A stretch of 64,000 nucleotides of DNA. Source: Oscillibacter valericigenes Sjm18-20 (GTDB taxonomy: Bacteria > Bacillota > Clostridia > Oscillospirales > Oscillospiraceae). The DNA lies in contig AP012044.1 of NCBI GenBank assembly GCA_000283575.1, positions 744,001-808,000 of the forward strand, in the 5' to 3' direction. This document shows positions 16,405-25,888 of the stretch, piece after piece (position 1 is the first letter of the stretch; each line of letters begins with the position of its first letter). The notes under the pieces were generated by a model. That model had not been told where the DNA came from, did not search any database, and saw only the letters and a program-made list of their open reading frames with translations. The position numbers were made by a program, and so were the translations under genes.

Positions 16405-17261
16405 AGGAACACCCCTAGACTCATTTTAACAAGCTTCACGCGTAAAAGATAAATCGCATTTCTTGTTATTTGCTACGTGCACGACAAGTTATTAAAAAGG
16501 ACGCGTTTGCAAATCGGTTTGGAGAGGTCGATCCCGCGGAAATCGTCGGCGCAAACAGCTATATCATGGGGACGGATGACAAGTGCCATCGTTTTAGAAA
16601 TTGCGGATACGACGAGCAATTACGGGTATTCTAATGATTTTGTGTTTGATATCGTTCTTCCAGACCGCAATAACTGAAGGCACTGAAATTATTGTCCTTT
16701 CGGCTCAACCGCTGAAAGGGCTGCCACTTTATGCAACCGACGTAGCGGCAGAAGTCTATTACCGCGGGCAGAATAAAACATCTATTGGAGCGGTAATGGT
16801 TTGGTGGAAGTAAAGTTACTCAACTTACTACGAAACAGAGCGACCTCTCATCAGAAAGAAAAGAGGGATCGCCCTGGGGGAGCGTTCATTTGATGAAGAA
16901 AAACGGCCTTTGTTTTGCTTGCTTGGCCTTATAAATGATGTGGCCGCTGGTATCATTAATGGTGTACCTGATATTCTTGAGATAAGTTTGCAGGACCTTC
17001 ATATCTTGCGCCGGTATCCTTGCCTTTACTGAAATAACCTGTTCCATTAACGACCTGAGTGAAAGTATAATTCTAGTTTGTCATAATTATAGATTTCCCT
17101 TCAATTAAAGGCTTCTTGATTCATAAGACATCAATTGGACCTAACGATACTAAAGTGTTGTCGCCACAACTTTACACAGAATGCCTTAAACTTAAGAATA
17201 ATCAAAAAATTACACTAATATTGTAAACGGTGTGAAAAACAAGAGAAAAAATTATTCTCTC
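16405..17261. other. Gene debris between sigma cassette 1 and IS3-B copy 2
   Basis: Three startless or short fragments and no intact gene. (1) Plus strand 16494-16634 has a tail containing FANRFGEVDPAEIVGANSYI. (2) About 16700-16813 reads LPLYATDVAAEVYYRGQNKT to a stop. (3) Minus strand 16891-17047 is a 52-codon frame, MEQVISVKARIPAQDMKVLQ onward. An imperfect GCGACCTCT/AGAGGGATCGC hairpin lies near 16839-16873. Families not recognised. Confidence 0.4.
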
Positions 17262-17338
17262 TGACCTGAACCCGAAAAACTTCGTCAATAGGAATGTTAG
17301 TCACGATATGCTACAATAGAAAAAATGGAGTGATTGAC

Positions 17339-17602
17339 ATGAAGGTAAGGTTTACAGAAGAACAGATCATCAAGATTCTCAAGGAGCACGAGGGTGGCAA
17401 GAAGGCAGTGGATATTGTCCGTGAGTACAATATCACAGAACAGACTTTTTACCGTTGGAAAAGCAAATATGGCGGCATGGACGTTAGTGAAGCCAAGCGT
17501 CTGAAACAGCTTGAAGAAGAAAACCGTCGGCTGAAAGAAATGGTCGCCGACTTGTCTTTGGATAATAAGATATTAAAGGACGTGCTTTCAAAAAACGTCT
17601 GA
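17339..17602 (+). CDS. IS3-B copy 2 OrfA
   Basis: 87-residue HTH/leucine-zipper OrfA. GGAGTGATTGAC precedes the ATG. At the protein level identical to copy 3 and different from copy 1 at several positions ([10 protein letters not shown] versus [10 protein letters not shown]). Slippery A-AAA-AAC at 17590-17596 in the frame tcA-AAA-AAC, the textbook -1 signal. Confidence 0.92.
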   Translation: MKVRFTEEQIIKILKEHEGGKKAVDIVREYNITEQTFYRWKSKYGGMDVSEAKRLKQLEEENRRLKEMVADLSLDNKILKDVLSKNV

Positions 17603-18429
17603 AGCCTGCCGTAAAACGCAAAATAGCAGCCGAAGTACAGGAATGCTATGAAATCAGCGAGCGCCGCGCGTGCAGGCTAATGGGGATCAGCCAGAACAGC
17701 AAACGATACAAGCCGACCGATAAAAGCGGGGATACTTTGGTAACAGAACGGCTGAAGGCACTTTCGGTGCGCTGGAAACGATTTGGTTATCGCCGGTTAC
17801 ATGTCATGCTTCTGCGCGAAGGCTTTGAGATTAACCACAAAAAAACATACAGGCTTTACAAGGATGCAGGATTAACCCTTCAGAAGCGAAGCAAAAAGAA
17901 GAAATATGAAAAGCGCGGCATGCCGGAACGCACCGCAAAAGAAATGAATGCTCGCTGGTCGATGGATTTTGTCAGCGACAGAACCAGATATGGCTCAAAC
18001 ATTCGCGTTCTGACCGTAATTGATGAAGTGACGCGGGAATGTCTGGCTCTTGAAGTGGATAGCTCTCTCTCCGGGCGGAGGGTATCGGCTGTTCTAAACC
18101 GGATTGCCTTGTTCCGGGGGCTGCCGAAAGAAATTCTGACCGATAACGGCTCTGAATTTACCAGTAATGTAATGAATGCCTGGGCGTACGATCACAAAGT
18201 GGAACACATTTTTACAGATCCGGGCAAGCCCATGCAAAACGGCTACATAGAAAGCTTCAACGGGAAACTCCGCGCGGAATGCCTAAACCAACATTGGTTT
18301 CAAGGCTTGTCTGAGGCAAGGGAGATAATTGAAAACTGGCGGTTGGAATATAACAGGATCAGGCCGCATTCCTCTCTCGACAACCTGACGCCGGAAGAAT
18401 ATGCCTTGAAACTTTCAAGTTGTTACTAA
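17590..18429 (+). CDS. IS3-B copy 2 OrfB transposase
   Basis: Intact DDE transposase with the D-D-E residues in [18 protein letters not shown] and [10 protein letters not shown]. An internal ATG lies at 17680. The N-terminal third equals copy 3 and the C-terminal third equals copy 1 ([12 protein letters not shown]), making this copy a hybrid. Best candidate for an active type-B element. Confidence 0.92.
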   Translation, partial: KKRLKPAVKRKIAAEVQECYEISERRACRLMGISQNSKRYKPTDKSGDTLVTERLKALSVRWKRFGYRRLHVMLLREGFEINHKKTYRLYKDAGLTLQKRSKKKKYEKRGMPERTAKEMNARWSMDFVSDRTRYGSNIRVLTVIDEVTRECLALEVDSSLSGRRVSAVLNRIALFRGLPKEILTDNGSEFTSNVMNAWAYDHKVEHIFTDPGKPMQNGYIESFNGKLRAECLNQHWFQGLSEAREIIENWRLEYNRIRPHSSLDNLTPEEYALKLSSCY

Positions 18430-18462
18430 CATTCCCTCTGCGCGAAATCAGGGGGCAGGTCA

Positions 18463-18952
18463 ATTCATATAAGATCTCCTTTAATCGCTTAAAGATAAGA
18501 ATATACTATTTTCTACTCTATAGTAAAAACACTACAGGAATCAATTTGCAACAGATTGTTAGAACAAAGTTCCAGCTTCGTAGATTCTTGGCTATCTTTA
18601 TTTAATGCGCACTATTATATAAAAATGATTTATCGCAGAGCAGAATGAAAAAGTCGGAATATATCCAATTGCAATGGTAGGGATACTTTATGGCAGAACT
18701 TAACGGATTTCTGAAAACAAAAAAGTTAGGGGCACAAAACCGGGTGGCGCTGGTATTATATTATCTCAAACATGATATTGGCTAGGGACTGGATGATGTA
18801 AGGAATCGGCAGTTTCTAGAAATAAAATACATCAAAGGGAACATTGGAGAAGAAAGCCACTTCATCCAACATTCCCTTTGACATTTTGCTGGTTCATTTT
18901 TGAAGGAGCAACCAATTACATGAATCGGGGACTCCCTCCCCTCTTATGAATG
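18463..18952. other. Intergenic, no supported gene
   Basis: AT-rich. A 31-codon frame starting at about 18690 (MAELNGFLKTKK) has no good ribosome site. A long hairpin at 18832-18881 (17-bp arms TCAAAGGGAA...TTCCCTTTGA with two central mismatches) probably terminates the leftward small membrane-protein gene. Confidence 0.5.
18832..18881. terminator. Long imperfect hairpin
   Basis: TCAAAGGGAA..TTGGA pairs with TCCAA..TTCCCTTTGA; CATTTT follows on the plus strand. Confidence 0.5.
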
Positions 18953-19159
18953 CTACACGTGGGTATGTTTCTGCTGAATGTAATCCTTTATAAGGAAAAT
19001 TGATACAGTGAGAGATGTCACAGAACAAACAGTGTGCAAAATCACCATATCCACCGTCTGGTTGCCGTGATAGAGGTCCAAGCACAGGGCTATGATCCAC
19101 ATCCCTGTGCTAAAAATCCAGAGAATCATAGGGAGTATCGTTGCTCGTTTTTCTTTCAT
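18953..19159 (-). CDS. Small two-helix membrane protein
   Basis: A 68-residue protein with two hydrophobic helices (ILPMILWIFSTGMWIIALCLDL; ILHTVCSVTSLTVSIFLI) and a charged C-terminus ending KHTHV. Start at 19159 chosen because AGGTGAATGT precedes it; an in-frame ATG at 19198 has no ribosome site. It lies 77 bases downstream of the secreted-protein gene on the same strand. Two-helix proteins beside a secreted Gly-rich protein recall bacteriocin immunity genes, but nothing in the sequence proves that. Confidence 0.55.
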   Translation of the reverse strand: MKEKRATILPMILWIFSTGMWIIALCLDLYHGNQTVDMVILHTVCSVTSLTVSIFLIKDYIQQKHTHV

Positions 19160-19236
19160 ACATTCACCTAATTTATAACTCCAAGAAATTGATTTCATAC
19201 ATATTCATGGAGAGATCTCCTGCTGGAATAAAAGTC

Positions 19237-19851
19237 TCAGAAGAAAACATGTGAGGCATCAACCATATACCACTTTGCAAATCCTTCGTCTTCATCATAG
19301 CGATAAACTGATTTTACTGTAAACGTGCAACCGGTATTATATCGGGATAATTCACTGAAAACTACTCCAGCAACACTAGTTATAGCACTAACCCAACCTA
19401 ATCCGACAGATGAAACCACAGCTTTTATAAATTCCTTCTTACTTACCTGAGCGATTATAAAGGCGACTCCAGTTCCACCACCAGTCCATCCACATACTCT
19501 TGCAATGTCATCGAAATTAATTGTATAGTCTTGATATCTAACATCCCCCTCTTTATAAGCTGCCAAAAGAGCCATCTCGCCGCTTGAACAACTATATACA
19601 TATTCTACTCCTGCTGATTCAGCAAGCTTATCGGGGAGATGTATATCAACACCAGTTTTGTTTGCCTCTCTCCGGTATAGTTCCAACATCTCATCATTTG
19701 TAAACCCAATTTGCGCAAGCTGATTATACAGCGTCTCACTATCGTAAGGTTCCATAGAAACATTTGTGTCGTTTGGAACTGCAGAGGCGTTAACTGACAA
19801 ACTAAGAATCATAACAAATACCAACATAAGGCTAACTGATTTTTTATACAT
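19237..19851 (-). CDS. Secreted protein with Gly-rich hydrophobic C-terminal region
   Basis: A 204-residue exported protein: signal peptide MYKKSVSLMLVFVMILSLSVNASA (probable cut after ASA), an acidic helical part (residues 30-120), then a glycine-rich hydrophobic segment (VCGWTGGGTGVAFIIAQV; AVVSSVGLGWVSAITSVAGVVF). The tail contains a single Cys. The composition resembles pore-forming or bacteriocin-like proteins, but no named family is recognised. Strong GGAGG six bases before the ATG. Confidence 0.65.
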   Translation of the reverse strand: MYKKSVSLMLVFVMILSLSVNASAVPNDTNVSMEPYDSETLYNQLAQIGFTNDEMLELYRREANKTGVDIHLPDKLAESAGVEYVYSCSSGEMALLAAYKEGDVRYQDYTINFDDIARVCGWTGGGTGVAFIIAQVSKKEFIKAVVSSVGLGWVSAITSVAGVVFSELSRYNTGCTFTVKSVYRYDEDEGFAKWYMVDASHVFF

Positions 19852-20248
19852 AATTATCCTCCTTTCTACATCAAGTGATCTGTTCCATAAGGAAGTAACG
19901 TTTAATCTGTTCTTTGCTTATAGATAAGTCATGAACAAAGAACAGATGGCTTCCATATTGGAATCACCCCCACTCAATGAACTATAATGACTTTTTTACG
20001 CTATATGTACAGTATGTCATATATATTTACAAACTTCAACACTTAATTGAATATTATTGACATTAATCCGTGACTGATGGCTGTAATTCTTTTGATAAAG
20101 CAATGTTACCCGGAATGGCACAAAGAACGCCGGGACGAATATCTTAACAATTTTCACGGAGAGAAATCAGAAATGGGAAAATAAATGCTTTGTCCATGGA
20201 AACCATATGCTGCATACAATGTATTACACGCGGGAGGAGGGCGAGAAT
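19852..20248. other. Intergenic with one C-terminal fragment
   Basis: Upstream region of the secreted-protein gene. Plus strand about 20106-20183 carries a startless tail (EWHKERRDEYLNNFHGEKS) ending in TAA, a gene remnant of unknown family. Confidence 0.35.
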
Positions 20249-20347
20249 ATGACAATTTTTTTAAGACTGAATGATGATGATACCATGCTTTTCAAGAAAT
20301 ACAAAAGGCTGGAAATTCATACTCTGTACGCACCGCTTGTTGCATGA
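20249..20347 (+). pseudogene. RelB/DUF6290-type antitoxin, N-terminal fragment
   Basis: Starts after GGGAGGAGG with MTIFLRLNDDDTMLFKKYKR, the ribbon-helix-helix opening of DUF6290/RelB-like antitoxins. The homology breaks off after about 24 residues at a junction with unrelated DNA. No toxin gene remains. Too short to function. Confidence 0.55.
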
Positions 20348-20690
20348 TGTACCCCACGCTCCTCGATCTCCTTCCAAACCGCGCTGTAAAACTCCTTGGT
20401 CATCTTACCCCCGCTGTTTGGCGTCGTCGATGATGTAGAAACTGTTGACCGACAGCGTTTCGTCGGTCTGATTTTCCTTTCCCACCAGTTCGATAAAACC
20501 CTCAAAAATGTTCATCTTCTCCATGGTGTGCTTCGGCAGAAAGACCGGTAACGTGGAGCTTGGTGTCCTCCAGACTTTTTAGATAATAAACACAGATCGT
20601 CTTCAACTGCTTGCGGTTGGCGCATCTCTGGTAAAGCTCAAACAGCTCCTCGGTCCGGCGGCACATCGCCGCCGCGTCTATGTCCATGTC
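20317..20690 (-). pseudogene. Frameshifted mobile-element gene fragment
   Basis: Minus-strand coding segments in successive frames: MDIDAAAMCRRTEELFELYQ and YYLKSLEDTKLHV, then (shifted) PKHTMEKMNIFEGFIELVGK and LSVNSFYIIDDAKQRG, then MTKEFYSAVWKEIEERGVHH. Together they look like one broken protein of a conjugative or transposable element; the exact family is not recognised. Confidence 0.4.
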
Positions 20691-20735
20691 ATAGGTGAGG
20701 TTGTCGTACCCGAAAAGCAGATCCTGCTTGTCCTA

Positions 20736-20972
20736 ATACCCGCATGGGAACGACGTACCTCATGGTGCCGAAGCTGCGCGGCCGCGGATACATCCCGGTT
20801 TTTGTTACAGAACGTAAACGCAGCGAGGCTGCGCTGGATTCAGGCCATTCAGGAGGCGTTCGTACAGGGCGTATCCACCCGGAAGATGGAGAACTGGTGT
20901 TCCCGCTTAGAAGTGCCTGCGTTAGAACTTTTTGACGGCCTCCCATATTGGTATCTGCTCCAAAATCACTGA
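20736..20972 (+). pseudogene. IS256-family transposase fragment
   Basis: Reads MVPKLRGRGYIPVFVTERKR, then after a one-base shift near 20837 IQAIQEAFVQGVSTRKMEN, the well-known IS256/mutator-type segment. It ends in a new stop. Only this short internal piece remains. Confidence 0.7.
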
Positions 20973-21207
20973 CCGTTAATTTAATTCCACATTGGGCATC
21001 CCTCTTTTGTAATCTCTGCCATTCGACAGGTGATCGTTTCTGTTATAAAGCGTTGGGCTGGTATGTACTCGCTTTGAAATCTGCCGTTGCATAATAAGAC
21101 AACTTACCCGCTGATTTGTAACAAGGGATTAAAGAACATAAAAATGAGGAGTACCCCACAAAAGGGTACTCCTCATTTCAGCCGGTAGACAAAACGCCGT
21201 TTGGAAT

Positions 21208-21466
21208 TCAGACCCAAGCGGCGTTTTTCATGCGAATAATCGAATTGGGAACAAATAGCAGGAAAAAGAGAAAGGGAAAATCGTATTTGGGCTTGAACCT
21301 GGGGTCTTCCGATTTCCAGATTACCAGCTTTTTGAGATTCATGCAGGCGAAAGTGAGCAAAGCCTGCATCGTCACTTTGGCTTTGCCCCGTAAGGTAGTA
21401 TATCTCAACCCATGTTTTTCTTTTGCGTCGGCGAAAACCTGTTCGATGGTTTCCGCTGTCAGCGCC
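21208..21466 (-). pseudogene. IS1182 transposase, C-terminal part
   Basis: Startless frame LTAETIEQVFADAKEKHGL (holding the third catalytic residue, Glu), then KAKVTMQALLTFACMNLKK, ending in KNAAWV and TGA. It is the tail of the transposase whose N-terminus lies at 23649-24588. Confidence 0.85.
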
Positions 21467-21579
21467 AGTGATAAAATGCAAGAAAACGCCGGTCAAAAAA
21501 TGCAGGTTTGCAGCGGAGAGAAATGCAATATGGTACACTCGAATCTGCCTGCCGTAATGGAGGCGGAAAGGGTGTCAGA

Positions 21580-22796
21580 ATGGAAGGAGCAAACTGGATG
21601 GATATCCGCGACCGGCAAAAAGGACTGAGCTACACGGAGATCGCGCACAAGTACAACCTTGACCCGAGGACGGCGAAGAAATACGCCGAGAGCGAGACAC
21701 GGCCGGTATACAGCCTGAGCGCGGCGAAGCCGTCAAAGCTGGACCCGTACAAGGAGCAGATCGCAATATGGCTGGAGGAAGCGCCGTACTCAGCGGAGCG
21801 AATTCCGGAAAAGATCCGGGAGCAGGGCTTTGACGGCGGGCACAGCATCGTGCGAGAATACGTACGCAACAAAAAGGAGCAGCTGGACGAGAAGGCAACG
21901 GTGCGGTTTGAGACAATGCCGGGGCTGCAAGGGCAGATGGACTGGGCATTTTTCGAGGATCACACCGTCATGGAGGGCGGAAAGCTGAAGAAGCTGTACT
22001 GCTTTCTGTTTATTCTCGGATACTCACGGGCGCGGTACATAGAGTTTGTGACCGACATGAGCACAAACACACTGATCCGCTGCCATGCCAACGCGTTCCG
22101 GTACTTCGGCGGATACCCCGAGGAAATCCTGTACGACAACATGAAACAGGTCGTCATCAAGCGGCTGCTGAAGCAGGAGGACAGCACCCTGAACCGGCAG
22201 TTTGAGGACTTTGCCGGGTTCTACGGCTTCAAGCCTGTGCTGTGCAGGCCATACCGGGGCCAGACGAAAGGCAAGGTGGAGCGCACCGTACAGTTCGTCC
22301 GGGATAATTTCATGGTGGGCATCAAGTATAGCTCCTTGTATGACCTCAACGGCCAGGCGCTGGCCTGGTGCAGCAAGGTCAATGGAAAGGTGCATGCCAC
22401 AACAAATGAGATTCCCTTCGAGCGATTAAAAAAAGAGGGCCTCAACCCTCTCAACGCGAATATATTATCGACAAAATTAACCTGCGCCGGGTGCAAAAAG
22501 ACTGCCTCATCTCGTACGGCGGTAATCAGTATTCCGTGCCATCAGAATACGCCGGCAAAGATGTGGCAGTCGTAGCGCTGGACAACCTGCTCGCCGTCTA
22601 CCACGAAGGAAAGCAAATCGCCCTGCACCGGATATCCTATCAGAAAAAGGACATGGTCGTCAATGCCCATCACTACCGCAGGCTGACAGTCAAGCAGTCT
22701 TTCGACATCGAAAACACGCTGCTGGACGGTGACAACGTCATCGATTTTCCCATCCAGCCACATGATTTGAGCCGGTATGACGAGGTATTGTTATGA
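21580..22796 (+). pseudogene. istA: IS21 transposase IstA, frameshifted
   Basis: DDE transposase of the IS21 family: HTH IRDRQKGLSYTEIAHKYNLD near the start, QMDWAFFEDH (first Asp), LYDNMKQVV (second Asp) and GKVERTVQFVRDNF (Glu). Near 22460 the frame is lost by one base (NPLNAN against EYIIDKINLRRVQKD) and resumes as LISYGGNQYSVPSEYAGKD to the end. It may be dead, or this may be a sequencing slip. ATG at 21580 follows AAAGGGTGTCAGA. Confidence 0.82.
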
Positions 22797-23590
22797 CGGA
22801 ACTGACGATGGAACGCCTCAGGGAGAACCTTGAAAGCCTGAAAATGAAAAACACGCTGGAGATCCTGGACAATTATCTTGAGAGAGCTGTAAAAGACGAG
22901 CTTAACATCGTGGAGGTGCTCGACCATATCTTTGCAGAGGAGGCGCTCAGCAAACGACGGCGCGCCTATGAAAAACAGGTGCAGATGTCGGGCTTTCCCA
23001 TCAAAAAGACGTTGGAGGACTTTGATTTCAGTTTTCAGCCCTCCATTGACAAGCGGCAGATCGAGGAACTGGCCACCATGCGTTTTCTGGAGAATGGAAA
23101 AAATATCGTCTTTCTCGGCCCGCCCGGCGTGGGCAAGACCCATCTGGCCTCGGCGCTGGGGATGGTCGCCGCCAGGCATCGATTCTCCACTTACTACATT
23201 AACTGCCACTCACTGATTGAGCAGCTCAAAAAGGCCCATTTTGAAAACCGTCTTCCAGATAAGCTCAAAACTCTGGGCAAATACAAGCTGCTCATCATCG
23301 ACGAAATCGGGTATCTCCCAATGGATATTCAGGGGGCGAACCTGTTCTTTCAGCTTATTGCCAGACGGTATGGAAAGGTCTCAACAGTCTTTACCTCCAA
23401 CAAGACCTTTTCTCAATGGAACGAAATCTTCGCCGACGTCACCATCGCCTCCGCGATCCTGGACCGCGTCCTGCACCACTGCACCGTCGTCAATATCAAG
23501 GGCGAAAGCTACCGCCTGAAAGAACGCAAAGAATATATGAAGCAAAAACAGCACATCGTCAATACCCTCTTCGAGCAGGGACAAAACTAA
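22793..23590 (+). CDS. istB: IS21 helper ATPase IstB
   Basis: A 265-residue AAA+ ATPase that remodels target DNA for IstA. Walker [10 protein letters not shown] near residue 107 and Walker B LLIIDEIGYLP near 165; sensor region VFTSNKTFSQW. Intact frame, start overlapping the istA stop. Confidence 0.93.
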   Translation: MTELTMERLRENLESLKMKNTLEILDNYLERAVKDELNIVEVLDHIFAEEALSKRRRAYEKQVQMSGFPIKKTLEDFDFSFQPSIDKRQIEELATMRFLENGKNIVFLGPPGVGKTHLASALGMVAARHRFSTYYINCHSLIEQLKKAHFENRLPDKLKTLGKYKLLIIDEIGYLPMDIQGANLFFQLIARRYGKVSTVFTSNKTFSQWNEIFADVTIASAILDRVLHHCTVVNIKGESYRLKERKEYMKQKQHIVNTLFEQGQN

Positions 23591-23648
23591 TTTTAGGACA
23601 TTCCCTCGCCGCTGTTTTCCTACATTTTTTAACCGGCGAAAAACTGCA

Positions 23649-24588
23649 AATTCAAATCGGCGTTGACAAGCGGCCTTTTGTAAGGCAAAACCGGAATTCG
23701 GTGGTCGTCCAGAATCTGTTTGCAGATATATGGGATCTTGTAACCAGCGTCGGCAACAACGTACTTGATTTCAGGGAACGTGGCCTTTACTTTGTCATAA
23801 ATGCTTTTGAACATCACGCTGTCATGGACGTTGGCGGGGGAAAGTTCTACGCCAAGGATGAAGTTGTGCCGGTCGCAGGCTGTGTGCGCGGTGTAGGCGA
23901 AACATTTTTCATGCTCCCCTTTGTGGAACATGCCGCACTCCGGATCGGTGGTGCTTTTTTCGATCTCTTTAGTCTGTCCGGTCCCGCCGCCTTTTCCCGA
24001 GTCGTCATCGTCAAATGGCTTTTTCCCACGAACCTCCCGGTCCTTGTTGATTTCCTCCATCAACTCTTTTTGGTAATGCCGGGCCTCTTCCTGAACCTGC
24101 ACCTTCATTTTCCTGTTTCGGTTGGCGCTGGCCTTGATATGCCTGGAATCAATGAACACCGCCTTCGGGTCCACATACTTCAGCTTCACCGCTTCCAGCA
24201 GGATACGGGCGAATATTTTCTCAAAAATATCGGTGCCCTCAAACCGCCGGGAATAATTTTTCCCAAAGGTCGTAAAATGAGGGATCGGATCGTTCCAGTC
24301 ATATCCCAAAAACCAGCGATATGCCGCATTGACCTCGATTTCTTTGATCGTCTGCCGCATGCTGCGGATTCCAAATAGATACTGGATGAACACGATCTTG
24401 AACAGCACTACAGGATCAATACTTGGACGGCCCGTATCTTCGCTGTACCTGCCTTTCACCAAATCATATATGAAACTGAAATCAATTGCTTTTTCGATTT
24501 TCCTGAGAAGATGGTCTTTTGGAACCAAATCCTCCATGCAGTAAAAGCCGATCTGCTTCCGGCTGTCTTCACCTTTTTGGTTCACCAT
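23649..24588 (-). pseudogene. IS1182 transposase, N-terminal part
   Basis: About 313 codons from a good AGGTGAT-ATG start. Typical IS1182 text: LVPKDHLLRKIEKAIDF, GRPSIDPVVLFKIVFIQYL and SMRQTIKEIEVNAAYRWFLG. The first catalytic Asp is in VFIDSRHIKA and the second in VVADAGYK. The frame runs into the IS21 end and stops there. Not functional alone. Confidence 0.88.
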
Positions 24589-24705
24589 CTTTTATCACCT
24601 GCTTCTATTTTACCATCTTCTAAGCACTAAAAAAAGACAAAGCATCATTTCTCTGATACTTTGTCTACAGGCTGAAATGAGGAGTACCCCACAAAAGGGT
24701 ACTCC

Positions 24706-25269
24706 TCATTTTTGCATTTTCTGGTCTTTCTCCAGCAAACAATATGCGGCCTTTCGAGCTCTCGTCAGCGCCATGCGAATGCTGCCCGGTTTGATTCCAA
24801 GCTCCTGTGCCAATTCATCCATGGGCTTTTCAAGTATGTAGTAGCCTTCCAGTATGTATTTGCTTCGTTCGTCCAGTTTGGACCAAACGCGGGACAGCTG
24901 AGCCAATTCTTCTTCCTTCATAAGGCGGAGTTCTGGCAAGTTGTCGGCATTTCTGAAATCCGAAGCATCCATATAATCTTCGTAAGATGACTCTTTTGGG
25001 CGTTTGCTGTCACGCAAATAATTCAATGCGGTGTTATGGGCAGTAGAAATAAGATAGTTGACGCGCTGATCTCGACTTTGGCCTCGTAGCAACGATATCT
25101 TATCAATGAGTCTCACCCAGGTAATTTGATAAATTTCATCAACGTCCCAGCAGTTTGCTGTAATTTTTCGAACGGTGCTGTATATAATCCGCTCGTAAGT
25201 CTCAACGAGTTCGGACATAAATGCGCGGTCGTCATCATCCTCAATGACCAGAATGCAATACGGTATCAT
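24706..25269 (-). CDS. Sigma-70 family (ECF-like) sigma factor, C-terminus altered by IS1182
   Basis: A 187-residue sigma factor: acidic start (IEDDDDRAFMSELVETYERI), region 2 (DVDEIYQITWVRLIDKIS; YLISTAHNTALNYLRD) and region 4 (LDERSKYILEGYYILEKPMDELAQELGIK then SIRMALTRARKAA). ATG at 25269 uses GGAG five bases upstream. The last codons read into the IS1182 end, whose AAAATGAGG supplies the TGA, so a few native residues and the expected anti-sigma partner are cut off. Coupled to the upstream XRE gene (TGATG overlap). Confidence 0.82.
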   Translation of the reverse strand: MIPYCILVIEDDDDRAFMSELVETYERIIYSTVRKITANCWDVDEIYQITWVRLIDKISLLRGQSRDQRVNYLISTAHNTALNYLRDSKRPKESSYEDYMDASDFRNADNLPELRLMKEEELAQLSRVWSKLDERSKYILEGYYILEKPMDELAQELGIKPGSIRMALTRARKAAYCLLEKDQKMQK

Positions 25270-25643
25270 CAATGCTCCTTCTTGTTGCAGCGGTTAATAG
25301 CTATATGGAATTCCATCTCATCCATAATGAGAATCAGAGCATCTTTGCGGGCTGCATCTAATTGTTTGAACGCATAAATGAATTCACCGACTGTTTTCCT
25401 TTCTGCTATTGTCTCTTTAAAAACATCCGGAGACAAATTGCTTTCGCAGCGCCCGAGTAGATAATCAGTGGTCACATGGAAGTAGTCAGCCAGATTTATG
25501 AGTTTTTCCAAGTCCGGAAAGTGAACTCCTTTTTCATAATTGGAAATGGTGCCGATGGATACGTGCAGCTTATCTGCTAGCTCACGCTGCGTCATTTTCT
25601 TGTCTTGGCGCAGTTCAGCCAACAATTCTCCCAATTTAGCCAT
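25269..25643 (-). CDS. XRE-family transcriptional regulator
   Basis: A 124-residue repressor-type protein. HTH_3 domain residues 4-60: LAELRQDKKMTQRELADKLHVS, IGTISNYEKGVHFPDLEKL, YFHVTTDYLLG. The C-terminal half is helical (EFIYAFKQLDAARKDALILI). ATG at 25643 with GGAGCAAATGAT upstream. First gene of a leftward XRE-sigma pair and head-to-head with a second sigma gene at 25889; it likely controls one or both. The homologue in cassette 1 is a pseudogene. Confidence 0.88.
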   Translation of the reverse strand: MAKLGELLAELRQDKKMTQRELADKLHVSIGTISNYEKGVHFPDLEKLINLADYFHVTTDYLLGRCESNLSPDVFKETIAERKTVGEFIYAFKQLDAARKDALILIMDEMEFHIAINRCNKKEH

Positions 25644-25888
25644 ATCATTTGCTCCAATCAAATAAGTATTTATATTATATGTTGCTTGTGAAAAAGTGGG
25701 GAAAAACAGCAAGATTACAATAATATTTATTTGCAGCTGCCTTTGCGTTTTAGTATAACTAAAATACAAAGGCGGCTAATTGTGATTAAAATGTTTCTGC
25801 GTTCTTTTCCGTGTGTTGCAAAATCTTGAATTTAGCGTCTCCTTGTTTGTCGACCGAAGATGAAGTTGTATACTGGAGGCGACTTATT

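Larger units (their letters stand above)
17262..18462 (+). mobile_element. IS3-family element, type B, copy 2
   Basis: 1201 bp, TGACCTGAACCC left end and GGGGGCAGGTCA right end, plus orientation. Its left half matches copy 3 and its right half copy 1. No clear target duplication. Confidence 0.9.
21477..23648 (+). mobile_element. IS21-family element 1, inside IS1182
   Basis: 2172 bp. Ends share TGCA followed by CGCCGGT(c/t)AAAAAATG(c/t)AGG and CAGCGG as inverted repeats. Contains istA and istB overlapping by ATGA. The flanks show no matching duplication, consistent with a deletion at the site. Confidence 0.85.
21140..24713 (-). mobile_element. IS1182-family element, split by an IS21-family insertion
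   Basis: Both ends carry the same hairpin, ATGAGGAGTACCC...GGGTACTCCTCAT, followed inward by CAGCC(g/t)GTAGACAAA as an inverted repeat. The transposase is read on the minus strand: N-terminal part right of the inner element, C-terminal part left of it. Roughly 110 internal codons expected for the family are missing around the inserted IS21, so a deletion accompanied or followed insertion. The right end lies in a sigma-factor gene and supplies its stop codon. Confidence 0.85.

Noticed and set aside
23416-24378. 320-codon plus-strand frame opposite the IS1182 transposase
   Set aside because: Shadow of istB and of the transposase on the other strand.
25862-25880. TTGTCG-16-TATACT upstream of the cassette 2 sigma gene as promoter
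   Set aside because: The transcript would begin inside the ribosome site at 25875, so this is unlikely to be the real start.
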